Origin: Burkholderia sp. WSM2232
Lineage (GTDB): Bacteria > Pseudomonadota > Gammaproteobacteria > Burkholderiales > Burkholderiaceae
DNA length: 64,000 bases
Direction of reading: 5' to 3'
Assembly (NCBI RefSeq): GCF_000472545.1
Contig: NZ_AWZV01000019.1
Coordinates: 86,577-150,576, forward strand
Part shown: one piece after another, positions 44,068 to 53,127 of the stretch
How positions within the stretch are numbered: the first letter of the stretch is position 1
Layout of the letters: every line of letters begins with the position of its first letter
Notes under the pieces: generated by a model
The model's input: the letters and a program-made list of their open reading frames with translations, nothing else
What the model was told of the DNA's origin: nothing
Database searches by the model: none
Position numbers and translations under genes: made by a program

Positions 44068-44346
44068 CTAATGCATGATCATACGGAATTCGTCGATGCC
44101 TAGCCGCACCGGCTCGGTCGGCCGGAATGTCCACTGTCGCGCGGCCACCGTGAGAATCTCGTTTTGTGCGCCTTCGAAGGCCAGCAACAGGTCTTTCTTG
44201 CGGGCGCTTGCCGCGCCGCAATAGGTGATGAGCGCGTCCGCGCTGACCTCGAAAATTTGTGCGCGGTCGTCGCAGCACACTCTGAACGCGACCGTTGCGC
44301 ACTCCGTCACACAGGGCCGGAACCCTTCGTCAACATAGACCGGCAT
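44068..44346 (-). CDS. Small conserved protein, DUF1488-like
   Basis: 92 aa from the ATG at 44346, which has a perfect AAGGAGG ribosome site. The layout (VAFRVCCDDRAQIFEVSADALITYCGA, then LAFEGAQNEILTVAARQWTF) resembles DUF1488 proteins. It lies 30 bp upstream of the PhnD-like gene on the same strand, so the two may be cotranscribed. Function unknown; the family call is tentative. Confidence 0.7.
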   Translation of the reverse strand: MPVYVDEGFRPCVTECATVAFRVCCDDRAQIFEVSADALITYCGAASARKKDLLLAFEGAQNEILTVAARQWTFRPTEPVRLGIDEFRMIMH

Positions 44347-44585
44347 GGCAACCTCCTTTCGCGCGCGCGCCTGAGTCGTCAGCATGACAAACCGAAAGCT
44401 GCTGGTATGTGGGAAAACCAGCATTCGCAAGACATTGGCAATGCACCCCCGGCCGCCGGGTGCAGCGACGACTCGCGCCCGACAAAATTTTGTAACGGAA
44501 GCCGCTTTTCTACCCGGTACTCGACAGTTCGCGTCGCGAGGCGGTCCCTACACTTGCCCTCTGATCCATCAAGACGGGAAGAAAG

Positions 44586-44774
44586 ATGACAGGGACCAGT
44601 CGATTCAACAAAGCAGCGCCGCGCAGAGTCCGGCAGTTTGCACTGGCCGCCGCCGTGGTGGTGCTGCTCGGTTTGCAGGGATGTGCGACTTCACTCGAGA
44701 CTTTCGGTCTTGGCGCGGGCGTTGGAATTGTCGGCGCATTCAGCCTTTTAGGTTGCGCAATAGGATGTCATTGA
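44586..44774 (+). CDS. Small lipoprotein
   Basis: 62-aa protein with basic n-region, hydrophobic core AAAVVVLLG and lipobox LQGC, acylated cysteine at residue 33. The mature part is about 30 residues, glycine-rich (FGLGAGVGIVGAFSLLG) and ends GCAIGCH. GACGGGAAGAAAG precedes the start. No known family is evident. Confidence 0.7.
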   Translation: MTGTSRFNKAAPRRVRQFALAAAVVVLLGLQGCATSLETFGLGAGVGIVGAFSLLGCAIGCH

Positions 44775-45152
44775 AACTGTCGAGGGCGCCAGTTTCTTTC
44801 CGCTTACGTGGAATGACAATAAAAGGTAATTGCGGTTAATAAATTGAAATAAAAAATCACCAATTAATGACAGTTAAAAGATTCAGCAAGAAAACTCAAT
44901 TGCCTGCCGCTTGACTTCGCGCGACCCGGCTGGCTAAATCCGTCGGGTCCGGTTCTTTCTCCAAGTCTCCACGCAGGGAAAGCCGTTGCGCCGGACTCGG
45001 GGCTATGTGTTCGCACATAGCCCTTAATTATTTGTGCACTAATTGGTAATGATATGCGTGTGGCAATTTGCAAACACTTTTATTGAGTTTTCCATTGATC
45101 AATGTATGCTGCGCATCCGCAATGCCTTTTAAACTCGAATAAAGGAACAAGG
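44775..45152. other. AT-rich intergenic region upstream of porin
   Basis: 378 bp that is clearly poorer in GC than its neighbours, especially 44800-44880 and 45020-45130. It contains the hairpin at 45000-45023 and presumably the porin promoter and leader. Confidence 0.6.
45000..45023 (+). terminator. Hairpin with UUCG tetraloop
   Basis: Perfect 10-bp stem GGGCTATGTG / CACATAGCCC closed by TTCG, followed by TTAATTATTT. It is 225 bp after the lipoprotein stop and 130 bp before the porin ATG, so it could end a long 3' UTR or a small RNA, or sit in the porin leader. Confidence 0.6.
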
Positions 45153-46304
45153 ATGAAAAAAACAGCATTCACTTCCGCGTCTCTCGCATTTCTGGTTGCC
45201 GCAGGATCCGCGCATGCACAGAACAGTGTGACGTTGTACGGCGTGATCGATGCCGGCATTGGCTATGTCCATAACGCCAGTTCGAACAGCAATCTGGCCG
45301 GCATGATCAACGGCAATCTGAGCGGCGACCGCTGGGGCTTGAGGGGTCAGGAAGAACTGGGCGGCGGCCTGAAGGCAATCTTCACGTTGGAAAACGGCTT
45401 CGACGTCGGCACGGGCAAGCTCGGTCAGGGCTCGCGCGAATTTGGCCGCCAGGCGTTTGTCGGCCTGACGGGCGCGACGTGGGGCACGGTCACGGCCGGC
45501 CGCCAGTACGACCCGATCACGGACATGGTGCAAGGCGTCACGGCCGACAACTTCTTCGGCTCCGCATTCTCAACGCCGGGCGACGTCGACAATAACGACA
45601 ACAGCGCGCGCGTGTCCAACGCAGTCAAGTACGTGTCGCCGAACTACGCCGGCCTGCAGTTCGAAGCACTGTATGCATTCAGCGGCGTGGCAGGTCAGGC
45701 GGGCCAGGGCTATACATACAGCGGCGCCGTGTCGTACTCGAACGGTCCGCTCTCGCTGGCGGGCGGCTACCTGCGCGCGACCAACGCATCCGCGACGACT
45801 GCGCGTTCGAGCTGGGCGAGCAGCACGACCGATTCGATCTTCGACAGCCACATCAACGACGGCTACGTCACGGCGAAATCGGTCAGCATCGCACAGGTCG
45901 GCGGCCAGTACGTGGTCGGCCCGGTCACGCTGGGCGCCTCGTATAGCAATACGCAACTGAAAAGCGACGGCGCTTCGACGTTCACCGGCACCGAGAAGTA
46001 CAACAGCGGCAAGGCTTTCGTTGCCTATCAGGCGACGCCGGCACTGGTCGCGGGTCTGGGCTACGCGTACACCGCTGCATCGGGCGACACGTCGGCGCAT
46101 TACCACCAGTTCAGCCTCGGTGCGGACTACAGCATCTCCAAGCGTACGGACTTCTACGCGGTTGCGGCGTACCAGCATGCGAACGGCACGCAGCGTCTCG
46201 CGGATGGAACGACGCAAAGCGCGCAGGCTTCGATCGGCTCCTACGGCTACAACGGCACCGATTCGCAAGCACTCGCAATCGTCGGTATCCGTCACAAGTT
46301 CTGA
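45153..46304 (+). CDS. Outer-membrane porin (OpcP/Omp38-like)
   Basis: Trimeric general porin of 383 aa. The start MKKTAFTSASLAFLVAAGSAHAQ at 45153, after AAGGAACAAGG, is a classical signal peptide cleaved after AHA. NSVTLYGVIDAGIGYVHN opens the barrel, and the protein ends GIRHKF, with the C-terminal phenylalanine needed for assembly. RWGLRGQEELGGGLKAIFTLENGF is the family signature. A strong terminator follows. Confidence 0.95.
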   Translation: MKKTAFTSASLAFLVAAGSAHAQNSVTLYGVIDAGIGYVHNASSNSNLAGMINGNLSGDRWGLRGQEELGGGLKAIFTLENGFDVGTGKLGQGSREFGRQAFVGLTGATWGTVTAGRQYDPITDMVQGVTADNFFGSAFSTPGDVDNNDNSARVSNAVKYVSPNYAGLQFEALYAFSGVAGQAGQGYTYSGAVSYSNGPLSLAGGYLRATNASATTARSSWASSTTDSIFDSHINDGYVTAKSVSIAQVGGQYVVGPVTLGASYSNTQLKSDGASTFTGTEKYNSGKAFVAYQATPALVAGLGYAYTAASGDTSAHYHQFSLGADYSISKRTDFYAVAAYQHANGTQRLADGTTQSAQASIGSYGYNGTDSQALAIVGIRHKF

Positions 46305-46358
46305 TGCAGCTAGCCATGCTGTAGCTGTTGGCAAGCGGCTTCGTCAGCAGTAGAAGGG

Positions 46359-46386
46359 ATGGCCCGGACGCATGCGTTCGGGCCAT
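46359..46386. terminator. Bidirectional terminator between porin and cbbZ-like gene
   Basis: Stem ATGGCCCGGACGC / GCGTTCGGGCCAT (one mismatch) with AT centre, followed on the plus strand by TTTTC. It lies between convergent genes. Confidence 0.75.
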
Positions 46387-46408
46387 TTTCGTTGTGGCGG
46401 CGCGATAA

Positions 46409-47149
46409 CTACAACCCCGCATTGGCACGCGAGTGCTCGCCGCACCGCGCAAGCAGGCCGGGCAACTGCGCGAACGAGTCGATTGACGCGGCGCATTGCA
46501 GCGCCGCTGCGCCATCGGGTCCGCCATAGCCGTAGCTCACGATAAACGCTGGCATGCCCGCCGCACTGGCCGCGCAGACATCCACGGGAGAATCGCCAAG
46601 CAGAACGGTGCACCGGGTGTCCACGCCGAGCAGGCGGCACGCATGCCACAGCGGTTGCGGCGCGGGCTTCATGCTGTCGATGGAATCGCCCGCGACCAGC
46701 ACCTCGAGGTAGCGCCACAGCCCTGTCATGCGCAGCAGCGGCGCGGCCAGCGCCTCGGGCTTGTTGGTGACGCACGCAAGCCGGTAGCCGAGCCGCCGAA
46801 GCTCGCGAAGACCGGCGGCCACGTGCGGATAAACGTAGCCGAAGCGCCCGTTGGTCTCTTCATAGTGCCGGTGGAACACCGCCAGCGCGGTTTCGTTGTC
46901 CACGTGCCGCTCCAGTGCGGCGGCTGCAAGCGTGCGCCTGACCAGGTTCGGCACGCCCTTGCCGATAAAGCCGCTGACCATCTCGAAGGGCAACGGCGCG
47001 TGGCCGAAATCGGCCAGCATGCGGCTCGCTGCCTCGACAATGTCCGGTGCGGTGTGGACCATTGTGCCGTCAAGATCGATCAGCACGGCATGCGTTGCGG
47101 ATCGCACAGACCCTTGTACATGCGGCGAAGCGGGCGGCTGCGCGATCAT
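46409..47149 (-). CDS. cbbZ: Phosphoglycolate phosphatase (HAD family, CbbZ/Gph-like)
   Basis: HAD phosphatase of 246 aa that would remove phosphate from 2-phosphoglycolate. ATG 47149 overlaps the stop of the upstream gene by 4 bp. Motif I is AVLIDLDGTMVHT, motif II is in ACVTNKP, and motif IV is LLGDSPVDVCAA. The pair with a CbbY-like gene is the arrangement seen in Calvin-cycle clusters of Burkholderiaceae, but no other cbb gene is in view. Confidence 0.85.
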   Translation of the reverse strand: MIAQPPASPHVQGSVRSATHAVLIDLDGTMVHTAPDIVEAASRMLADFGHAPLPFEMVSGFIGKGVPNLVRRTLAAAALERHVDNETALAVFHRHYEETNGRFGYVYPHVAAGLRELRRLGYRLACVTNKPEALAAPLLRMTGLWRYLEVLVAGDSIDSMKPAPQPLWHACRLLGVDTRCTVLLGDSPVDVCAASAAGMPAFIVSYGYGGPDGAAALQCAASIDSFAQLPGLLARCGEHSRANAGL

Positions 47150-47925
47150 GCTGCCGCCGCTGCGTGAGGCGAATGGGACGCTTCGCGATGCCAGCGGCGC
47201 AACGTGTCCAGATCGACCCATGCGGGCCGCTCATTCGCGCCTGGGGAAGGAATGGGCGCATCCGGATCGCCGAGATGAGGCAGCACGCCGAGCGCGCCCT
47301 CGAAAGAATGGTCCGCGGTGTACGCTGTCGGCGTCACGATAGTCGGTACGCGTGCCGCACGCGCCGCGCGCAGGCCGTTGGCGGAGTCCTCGAACGCCAT
47401 GCAGTCAGGGCCTTGCAAGCCGAGTTGCCGGAGCGCGTCGAGGTAGACATCCGGCGCGGGCTTCTTTGTTTGCGTCGTGCCCGCATCACAGATCGCGGCA
47501 AAACGGCTGCGCCATGTCGCGCCGAGCGGTCCTTGCAGCAGAGCGTCGAGATTTGCCGGTGTGGTGGTCGTCGCGATTGCCACGGGAATGCCGGCCGCGT
47601 TCGCTTCGTCGAGCAGGCGTGCAATGCCTGGCCGCAACGGCAGGCCGCCATCGCGCACGCATGCCGCATAGTGACGCGTCTTGATTGCATGGACCGCGTC
47701 GATCACCCTGTTCACGCCGGGGCCGCGCGCTTCGTCGGGATCGGCAATGCGCCAGTAATGCAGCAAACGCTCCTTGCCGCCTGCCACCTGGAGCAGACGC
47801 GCGTAAAGCGCTTCGTCCCAGTGCCAGTCGAGCCCGGCGTCCGCGAACGCCATGTTGAACGCGCGCAGGTGCGCGCTTTCGGTATCGGCCAGTGTGCCGT
47901 CGACGTCGAAGATCAGGGCTTGCAT
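47146..47925 (-). CDS. cbbY: HAD-family phosphatase, CbbY-like
   Basis: HAD hydrolase of 259 aa, MQALIFDVDGTLADTESAHLRAFN at the start, GGKERLLHYWR in the cap, ATTTTPANLDALL (motif II) and FEDSANGLRAARAA (motif IV). This matches CbbY, a xylulose-1,5-bisphosphate phosphatase that protects Rubisco. It is followed by the overlapping CbbZ-like gene. It may serve autotrophic carbon fixation from C1 substrates encoded elsewhere, or general metabolite repair. The C-terminus after residue 225 is an unusual alanine/histidine-rich tail. Confidence 0.85.
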   Translation of the reverse strand: MQALIFDVDGTLADTESAHLRAFNMAFADAGLDWHWDEALYARLLQVAGGKERLLHYWRIADPDEARGPGVNRVIDAVHAIKTRHYAACVRDGGLPLRPGIARLLDEANAAGIPVAIATTTTPANLDALLQGPLGATWRSRFAAICDAGTTQTKKPAPDVYLDALRQLGLQGPDCMAFEDSANGLRAARAARVPTIVTPTAYTADHSFEGALGVLPHLGDPDAPIPSPGANERPAWVDLDTLRRWHREASHSPHAAAAA

Positions 47926-48192
47926 GGGCCGCTCCTCAGCTTGTACCGGAACGCCGGCAGGTGAGCCGGCGCGATGCCGTCACGATAGCGAAGTGGCGCG
48001 ACGAGTTGAATTCAGAGATTCTTTGCGACTCGATAACGCATCGTTTAACGCTTGCGTGCGAGGCGATTCGACCATCCAGGTCAATTCGGGAAAATCTCCC
48101 GACGCTTCTTCGTTGTCAAACGATCCCCCAATGCACTACTTTGCTTGAATGCCGGCTCGCGCGGCACAGCGCTTTCATAACGGAGCACAACA

Positions 48193-49389
48193 ATGCTGGA
48201 GACACGCTTTCGCAACGCAACACGGGGACGTGCCCTCGCTTCGGTTCGTATCGCGGCCGCTATCGCGGCGCTGCTCGGTGCGGGCTGGGCGCATGCCGCG
48301 GCGCCGCTCGCCTACGTGACGAGCGAAAAGGCCGGGGTCGGCGTGATCGACCTCGACCAGATGAAGTTGACCCGGACTTTCGCGGTGGGCGCCGCCGGCC
48401 CGCGTGGCCTCAGCCTGAATTCGAACGGCTCGCGGCTGCTCGTGGCCAACAAGAACACCGGCGATCTGGCGGTGATCGACACGGCTTCGGGGCAAGTCGT
48501 GCAGCGTGTGAAGATCGGCCAGAACCCTGAGTTTGTGCGCGTGCACAACGGCTATGCGTACGTAACGTACGAGCCGGGCGAAGCGGGCGGGCCGCCCAGG
48601 GCGAACCCGCAGTCTGGCAAGCCGGTGGGGCAGCAGCCGGAGAAGGCGGAGGGGGCGGCCACTGCGGCCAGCAAGGTCGCCCAGACCGGCCAGCCCAACC
48701 CGGCCAATGCCGGCAACCCGGCCCATGCCGATGACGATGACGACGCCAACAAGCCGCCCGCCGAAATTGCGATCGTCGATATGAAAACCTGGCGCGTGGT
48801 GCGCTCGGTGACGAGCGGCCACGAAACCGAGGGCATCGAATTCTCGCGCGACGGCAAGCACATGCTCGTCACCAACGAAGGCGACGACACGGTGTCGGTC
48901 TATCATGCGCGCACGGGCGCGCCGGTGCGAAGCGTGAAGCTTGCGGCCGGCGGACGTCCACGCGGCATCCGGCTGTCGCCGGACGGCAAGGAGTACGTGG
49001 TCACGCTGGAGTCGCTAAGCAAACTGGTTGTGATCGACGCGCGCACGTTCAAGGTGCTGAAGACTGTCGATACCAAGCTCGGTCCGTACGGCGTCGCCTA
49101 TGCTCCGGACGGCAAACGGCTCTTTGTAGCCGCGGCGCGCGACAAGACGGTGGAGGTATTCGACGGCCACAGCTACGAGCATCTCGCCGACATACCGGTC
49201 GGGCAGCGTTGCTGGCACTTCAGCTTTACGCCGGACGGCGCGAAGCTGCTGGTTGCGTGCGGCCGCTCCGATTCCGTGTATGTACTCGACGCCAGCAGCT
49301 ATCAGCCGATCACGCAGATCGGGCCATTGCCGCTGGCTTGGGGCATTGTGACTTATCCGCCTGGCGACGGCTCGATCGAATCGCGCTGA
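48193..49389 (+). CDS. PQQ-dependent-catabolism-associated beta-propeller (YVTN) protein
   Basis: Exported seven-bladed propeller-like protein of 398 aa. The signal peptide ends at WAHAAAP (about residue 36). Repeats include AYVTSEKAGVGVIDLD, SRLLVANKNTGDLAVID, MLVTNEGDDTVSVYHARTG, EYVVTLESLSKLVVID and KRLFVAAARDKTVEVFD. Residues about 128-190 form a low-complexity Pro/Ala/Gln insertion ending in a five-aspartate run (HADDDDDANK). The family is found beside PQQ alcohol-oxidation genes, as here. Function is unproven; a periplasmic accessory role is likely. Confidence 0.85.
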   Translation: MLETRFRNATRGRALASVRIAAAIAALLGAGWAHAAAPLAYVTSEKAGVGVIDLDQMKLTRTFAVGAAGPRGLSLNSNGSRLLVANKNTGDLAVIDTASGQVVQRVKIGQNPEFVRVHNGYAYVTYEPGEAGGPPRANPQSGKPVGQQPEKAEGAATAASKVAQTGQPNPANAGNPAHADDDDDANKPPAEIAIVDMKTWRVVRSVTSGHETEGIEFSRDGKHMLVTNEGDDTVSVYHARTGAPVRSVKLAAGGRPRGIRLSPDGKEYVVTLESLSKLVVIDARTFKVLKTVDTKLGPYGVAYAPDGKRLFVAAARDKTVEVFDGHSYEHLADIPVGQRCWHFSFTPDGAKLLVACGRSDSVYVLDASSYQPITQIGPLPLAWGIVTYPPGDGSIESR

Positions 49390-49400
49390 TGCGTGTCGTT

Positions 49401-49449
49401 GCCGGTCATGCCGCGAAGCAACGATGCGTCGCTTCGCGGCATGACCGGC
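49401..49449. terminator. Bidirectional terminator
   Basis: Perfect 19-bp inverted repeat, 49401-49419 (starting GCCGGTCATG) and 49431-49449, with an 11-base loop. On the plus strand it is followed by TTCTCTT. It lies between the convergent propeller and TonB-receptor genes. Confidence 0.8.
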
Positions 49450-49461
49450 TTCTCTTGCACG

Positions 49462-51897
49462 TCACTTCCACGCATAGCGCAGACCGACCCAGAAGCCGCG
49501 CGGCGCCCCCGGGCCGACGAACTGCTCGTTGCTCGCATTGGCACCGTCGAAGGTATGGTTCGGGCCGTTGAAGAAGTTCTCGCCGAGCGTCCCGAAGCTC
49601 GCATAACGCTTGTCGAGCAGGTTCGTGACGCTGGCAAACACCTGCAACTGCCGCGTGACCTGATAGGACGTGTCCAGGTCGATCAGGAGGTAGCCTGCAA
49701 TCTTGCCGTTGACGTCCTGGTTGTTCTCGTCGCCCTGTGCATAGATGCCGCCGCGCCAGGTGAGGTTCGCGCCAACCTTCCACTTCGCGGTGGCCGCATA
49801 GTCGAGCTGCAGCTTGACCGTATTCGCCGGAATGCCCGGGAGATGGTCGCCGGACTTCACGCCGATGTTGCCGTTTGCGTCCGCGCTTGAATTGCTCGGG
49901 CTGCTCTCGGTCCACGCGGACCGGTAGGTTGCGTCGATATAGCTATAGCTTGCGGTTACCGCGAGCGGGCCGAGCTGGCTGCGTCCCGACAGTTCGAAGC
50001 CTTGCCGGCGCGTGCGCCCCACGTTCTGAAAGAAGCCGCGATTGCTCGCGGCACCATTGCTCGCGATGAATTCGATGTCGTTCTCCAGCGTGGTTCGGTA
50101 GACGGCGGCGCTCCATGTCGTGGCCTGGCCGATTCTTCCGCGCGCACCTAGTTCGAAGGTCTTGGAGATTACCGGTTGCAGCGACGGGTCAGAGACGAAA
50201 TCGTTCGGCAGCGAGCAGGGCGCGGCGGGGTCCGCACACGCGAGTTCGATAGCGGTCGGCGAGCGCATGCCTTCGTTGTAGGTTGCGTAGGCCGTGAACG
50301 ACGCAGTCGGGTTCCAGTTGATGCCGACCGCCGGATTGAAGCGCGAAAACGTATGGTGACCGTTCAGTTGCGGCTGGCTGCCGCTTGCATCGCCGATGGT
50401 CGCATCGGCCCAGTTATAGCGGCCCGCGAGCGTCAGCGACCATTGTTTCGTGAGCGCTAACGTGTCCTGCAAGTAGATTCCGTAGTTGCCGTTATGCGTT
50501 TTCGCCGCGGTTTCCTGCGCGAAGTCGCCGACGCCGACTGTCGCCCGCGAGGCAGTGAAAACCGCCTCCTGCGACGATTCCGTGTAGCGCGAATTGGCAA
50601 TGTCCGCCGACACGCCGGCGATGAACTGGTTCTCCATGCCACCCAGTTTGCCGAGCAGCGTGAGTTGCAGACTCGCGCCGAAACTGTCGGTGGAGACGAC
50701 GGATTGCTCGTTGGTTGCTTGCGTCGTGTCGATGTCGCCGTCGTCGTCGAGCGAGCCGAAGTTCGGGTTGACGTTGCTGCTCAGGTTGCTGTTGCGAAAG
50801 TGCCGGTAATACGCATTGCCACTCAGTTGAACGTTATCGCTGAAGTAATGCTCGCCCGACAGCGTCACATAGCCTGCGCTGTTCAGATTCTGGTCGGGAT
50901 ACGTATAGGGTTGCTTTGGATTGCCAAGGAATGAACGCGGAATGGTCTGCGTGCCGTGCAGGTCGTTATCCGCGCCGCCTGCGGACAACGACAGCGTGGT
51001 GTCCGCGTCGGTATAGCGCAGCTTGCCGAAAATCTGTCGCACGCGGCTTGCATTCTGCTCGGCCCAGCCGTTGTCGTTCGCGACGTTGCCGGTCACGTAG
51101 TAGTCCAGGTTCTGGCCTATCGTGCCGCCCTGTTCGATCTGCGCGGACTTGCGCCCCCATGAGCCGAGCGCGACTTCCGCTGCGCCGCCGGGGCTCGTCT
51201 TGCCGTTCTTCGTCGTGATAGCCAGCGCGCCGCCAAGCGTGTTCAGTCCGTAAGTGGGATTGGAGCCCGGGATGATCTGGAGGGTGTCGATGGCCTGTTG
51301 CGGCAGTACGTCCCAGTTGACTACGTCGCCGAAGGGCTCGTTCACGCGCACCCCGTCGACGAACACCGAAATGCCTTGCGGCGTGCCGAGCAGCGGCGAC
51401 GCGGTGAAGCCGCGATAGTTGACGTTCATCTGATACGGATTGCCCTGCGCATCGGCGATATCGACGCTCGGCAGATTCTTCGCGAAGTAGTCGGTCAGCG
51501 TATTGCGGTGCTGCGCTTCGATGTCGCGTGCGCGGACGGTCTGCACATTGGCGGGCACTTGCGCGAGCGGCGTGCCAACGCCAAGCAGCGGCGTGGTGCC
51601 GACCACCACCACGGGCGCGAGCGTGGTGGTCGGCGCGGCGTCGTCCCCTTCGGGCACAGCGGCCGCTTGAGCGACCTGGGCCGCTTGGGGCGCTCGAGCC
51701 ACTTCGGCCCCTTGAGACACTTGAGCCACTTGAGCGGCTTCCGGCGAGACCGCCGCGGATGCTGCCGCTTCCGCCTGCGCCCATGCATCCGCCGAGATGC
51801 CTCCAAGCGCGCTCGCGAGGCCAAGGCCGATGCGGGCCCGTCGCCGCACTCCGGATGCGCGGTTTCTCGCGCCGCGCGCGCGTGAAGAGGTATTCAT
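49462..51897 (-). CDS. TonB-dependent outer-membrane receptor
   Basis: Receptor of 811 aa. The signal peptide (basic start, GLGLASALGGISADAWAQA) is followed by a 50-residue Ala/Gln/Val-rich linker, then a TonB-box-like LAPVVVVG, the plug domain (about 100-225; YQMNVNYRGFTASPLLGTPQGISVFVDGVRVNEPFGD and NTLGGALAITTKNGK) and the 22-strand barrel ending in LRYAWK. AGGAGA precedes the ATG. It is divergent from the histidine kinase gene. Its place by fhc/pqq genes suggests import of PQQ or of a lanthanide chelate, but receptors cannot be assigned a ligand from sequence like this. Confidence 0.92.
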   Translation of the reverse strand: MNTSSRARGARNRASGVRRRARIGLGLASALGGISADAWAQAEAAASAAVSPEAAQVAQVSQGAEVARAPQAAQVAQAAAVPEGDDAAPTTTLAPVVVVGTTPLLGVGTPLAQVPANVQTVRARDIEAQHRNTLTDYFAKNLPSVDIADAQGNPYQMNVNYRGFTASPLLGTPQGISVFVDGVRVNEPFGDVVNWDVLPQQAIDTLQIIPGSNPTYGLNTLGGALAITTKNGKTSPGGAAEVALGSWGRKSAQIEQGGTIGQNLDYYVTGNVANDNGWAEQNASRVRQIFGKLRYTDADTTLSLSAGGADNDLHGTQTIPRSFLGNPKQPYTYPDQNLNSAGYVTLSGEHYFSDNVQLSGNAYYRHFRNSNLSSNVNPNFGSLDDDGDIDTTQATNEQSVVSTDSFGASLQLTLLGKLGGMENQFIAGVSADIANSRYTESSQEAVFTASRATVGVGDFAQETAAKTHNGNYGIYLQDTLALTKQWSLTLAGRYNWADATIGDASGSQPQLNGHHTFSRFNPAVGINWNPTASFTAYATYNEGMRSPTAIELACADPAAPCSLPNDFVSDPSLQPVISKTFELGARGRIGQATTWSAAVYRTTLENDIEFIASNGAASNRGFFQNVGRTRRQGFELSGRSQLGPLAVTASYSYIDATYRSAWTESSPSNSSADANGNIGVKSGDHLPGIPANTVKLQLDYAATAKWKVGANLTWRGGIYAQGDENNQDVNGKIAGYLLIDLDTSYQVTRQLQVFASVTNLLDKRYASFGTLGENFFNGPNHTFDGANASNEQFVGPGAPRGFWVGLRYAWK

Positions 51898-52104
51898 TTT
51901 TCTGTCTCCTGGCCGCAGGTTCGACGCCTTGTCCGTAGCGCAGCCATGTGGCTGCGTACGTAGCGCTTTCTTTCAAGGTGTGCAAAGCTTCGCATGCGCA
52001 GTCGTCAGAAAGCGCGGGAGCTTTTCCCGAAATCGCGAGGAAGCCTTCCCAATCTCCTTGCAGCGAAGCGCCTGTCCGGGCGGCCTGATTAGAATGCAAA
52101 CGTG

Positions 52105-53127
52105 ATGTCGAGCGAATCCACCCCACCTTCTCCAGCGCGCCGCGCTCCGCCTTCTTCGGCGGTGTCGCGCGATCTCTGCTGCGTGATCGCGCTGACCCTG
52201 CTCGCAGCGCTGCTCGGTTCGCTGTTCGACGTGAGCGAGCGCGCGTACTGGTGGACGCGCGGGCTCGAGCGCTTTCAACTGGACGAATTGCCGCTCACGC
52301 TGTGCGTGCTGTCGCTGGGGCTCGCATGGTTCGCGTGGCGTCGCTACCGCGACACCCGCAGCGAGCTCGCGCATCGGCGCAGGCTCGAAGAAGAGGCCGA
52401 GCGCCTGCTCGCCGACAACCGGCGCCTTGCGAACCAGGCGTTGCAGGCAGAGGAGAGTGAGCGCCGCCACCTCGCGCGCGAGCTGCACGACGAGCTCGGC
52501 CAGTATCTCAACGCAATTTCGCTCGACGCAGCGCGTATTCGCGACCTGTCCGCCGCGCGCGAGCCGGAAATTCATCGCATCTCGCTGGAATTGATGCAGA
52601 GCGCGAGCCACGTGTACCGCCAGATCGGCGGCATGATTCGCCGTTTGCGACCTATCGGTCTGGACGAATTCGGCTTGCCGAGCGCCCTCGAACATTGCAT
52701 CGACGGCTGGCGCGAGCGGCTACCCGGGGCGTCCTTTTCGCTGACGATAGAAGGCGACTACACGGGCCTGAGCGACGCGCTGACTATCACGCTGTACCGG
52801 CTGGTGCAGGAAGGGCTCACCAACGTTTCGAAGTTCGCGCGTAGCGCGCGCGTGGAAGTGTTCATGGTGCGTGCGCCGCGCGACGCAGCCGCACCCGCGG
52901 ACAATGCCCGGAACGATGAGCCTCTTGACGAAATCGTCGTGACGATGGCCGACGACGGCCCCGGCGTGGACCTCGCTGCGCCGCGCGCCGGACTGGGCTT
53001 GATCGGCATGCGCGAGCGCGTCGAAGCGCTCGGCGGCGAGTTTCATGTGGCGAGCAGGCCCGAGGGCGGCTTCCTGTTCTGTGCACGCGTGCCCGCTCAC
53101 GCGGGACTGGCGGAGCCCGTGAACTGA
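52105..53127 (+). CDS. NarL-type sensor histidine kinase
   Basis: Membrane histidine kinase of 340 aa from ATG 52105 (GTG 52102 also possible). Two hydrophobic segments near residues 24-43 and 62-80 flank a short loop, so the periplasmic sensor part is very small. The dimerisation motif is EESERRHLARELHDELGQ, with the phospho-His near residue 128. The ATPase domain has the N box LVQEGLTNVSKFA and G box ADDGPGVD, GLGLIGMRERV. It converges with, and overlaps by 31 bp, the response regulator gene on the other strand. It is divergent from the TonB receptor gene. Confidence 0.92.
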   Translation: MSSESTPPSPARRAPPSSAVSRDLCCVIALTLLAALLGSLFDVSERAYWWTRGLERFQLDELPLTLCVLSLGLAWFAWRRYRDTRSELAHRRRLEEEAERLLADNRRLANQALQAEESERRHLARELHDELGQYLNAISLDAARIRDLSAAREPEIHRISLELMQSASHVYRQIGGMIRRLRPIGLDEFGLPSALEHCIDGWRERLPGASFSLTIEGDYTGLSDALTITLYRLVQEGLTNVSKFARSARVEVFMVRAPRDAAAPADNARNDEPLDEIVVTMADDGPGVDLAAPRAGLGLIGMRERVEALGGEFHVASRPEGGFLFCARVPAHAGLAEPVN

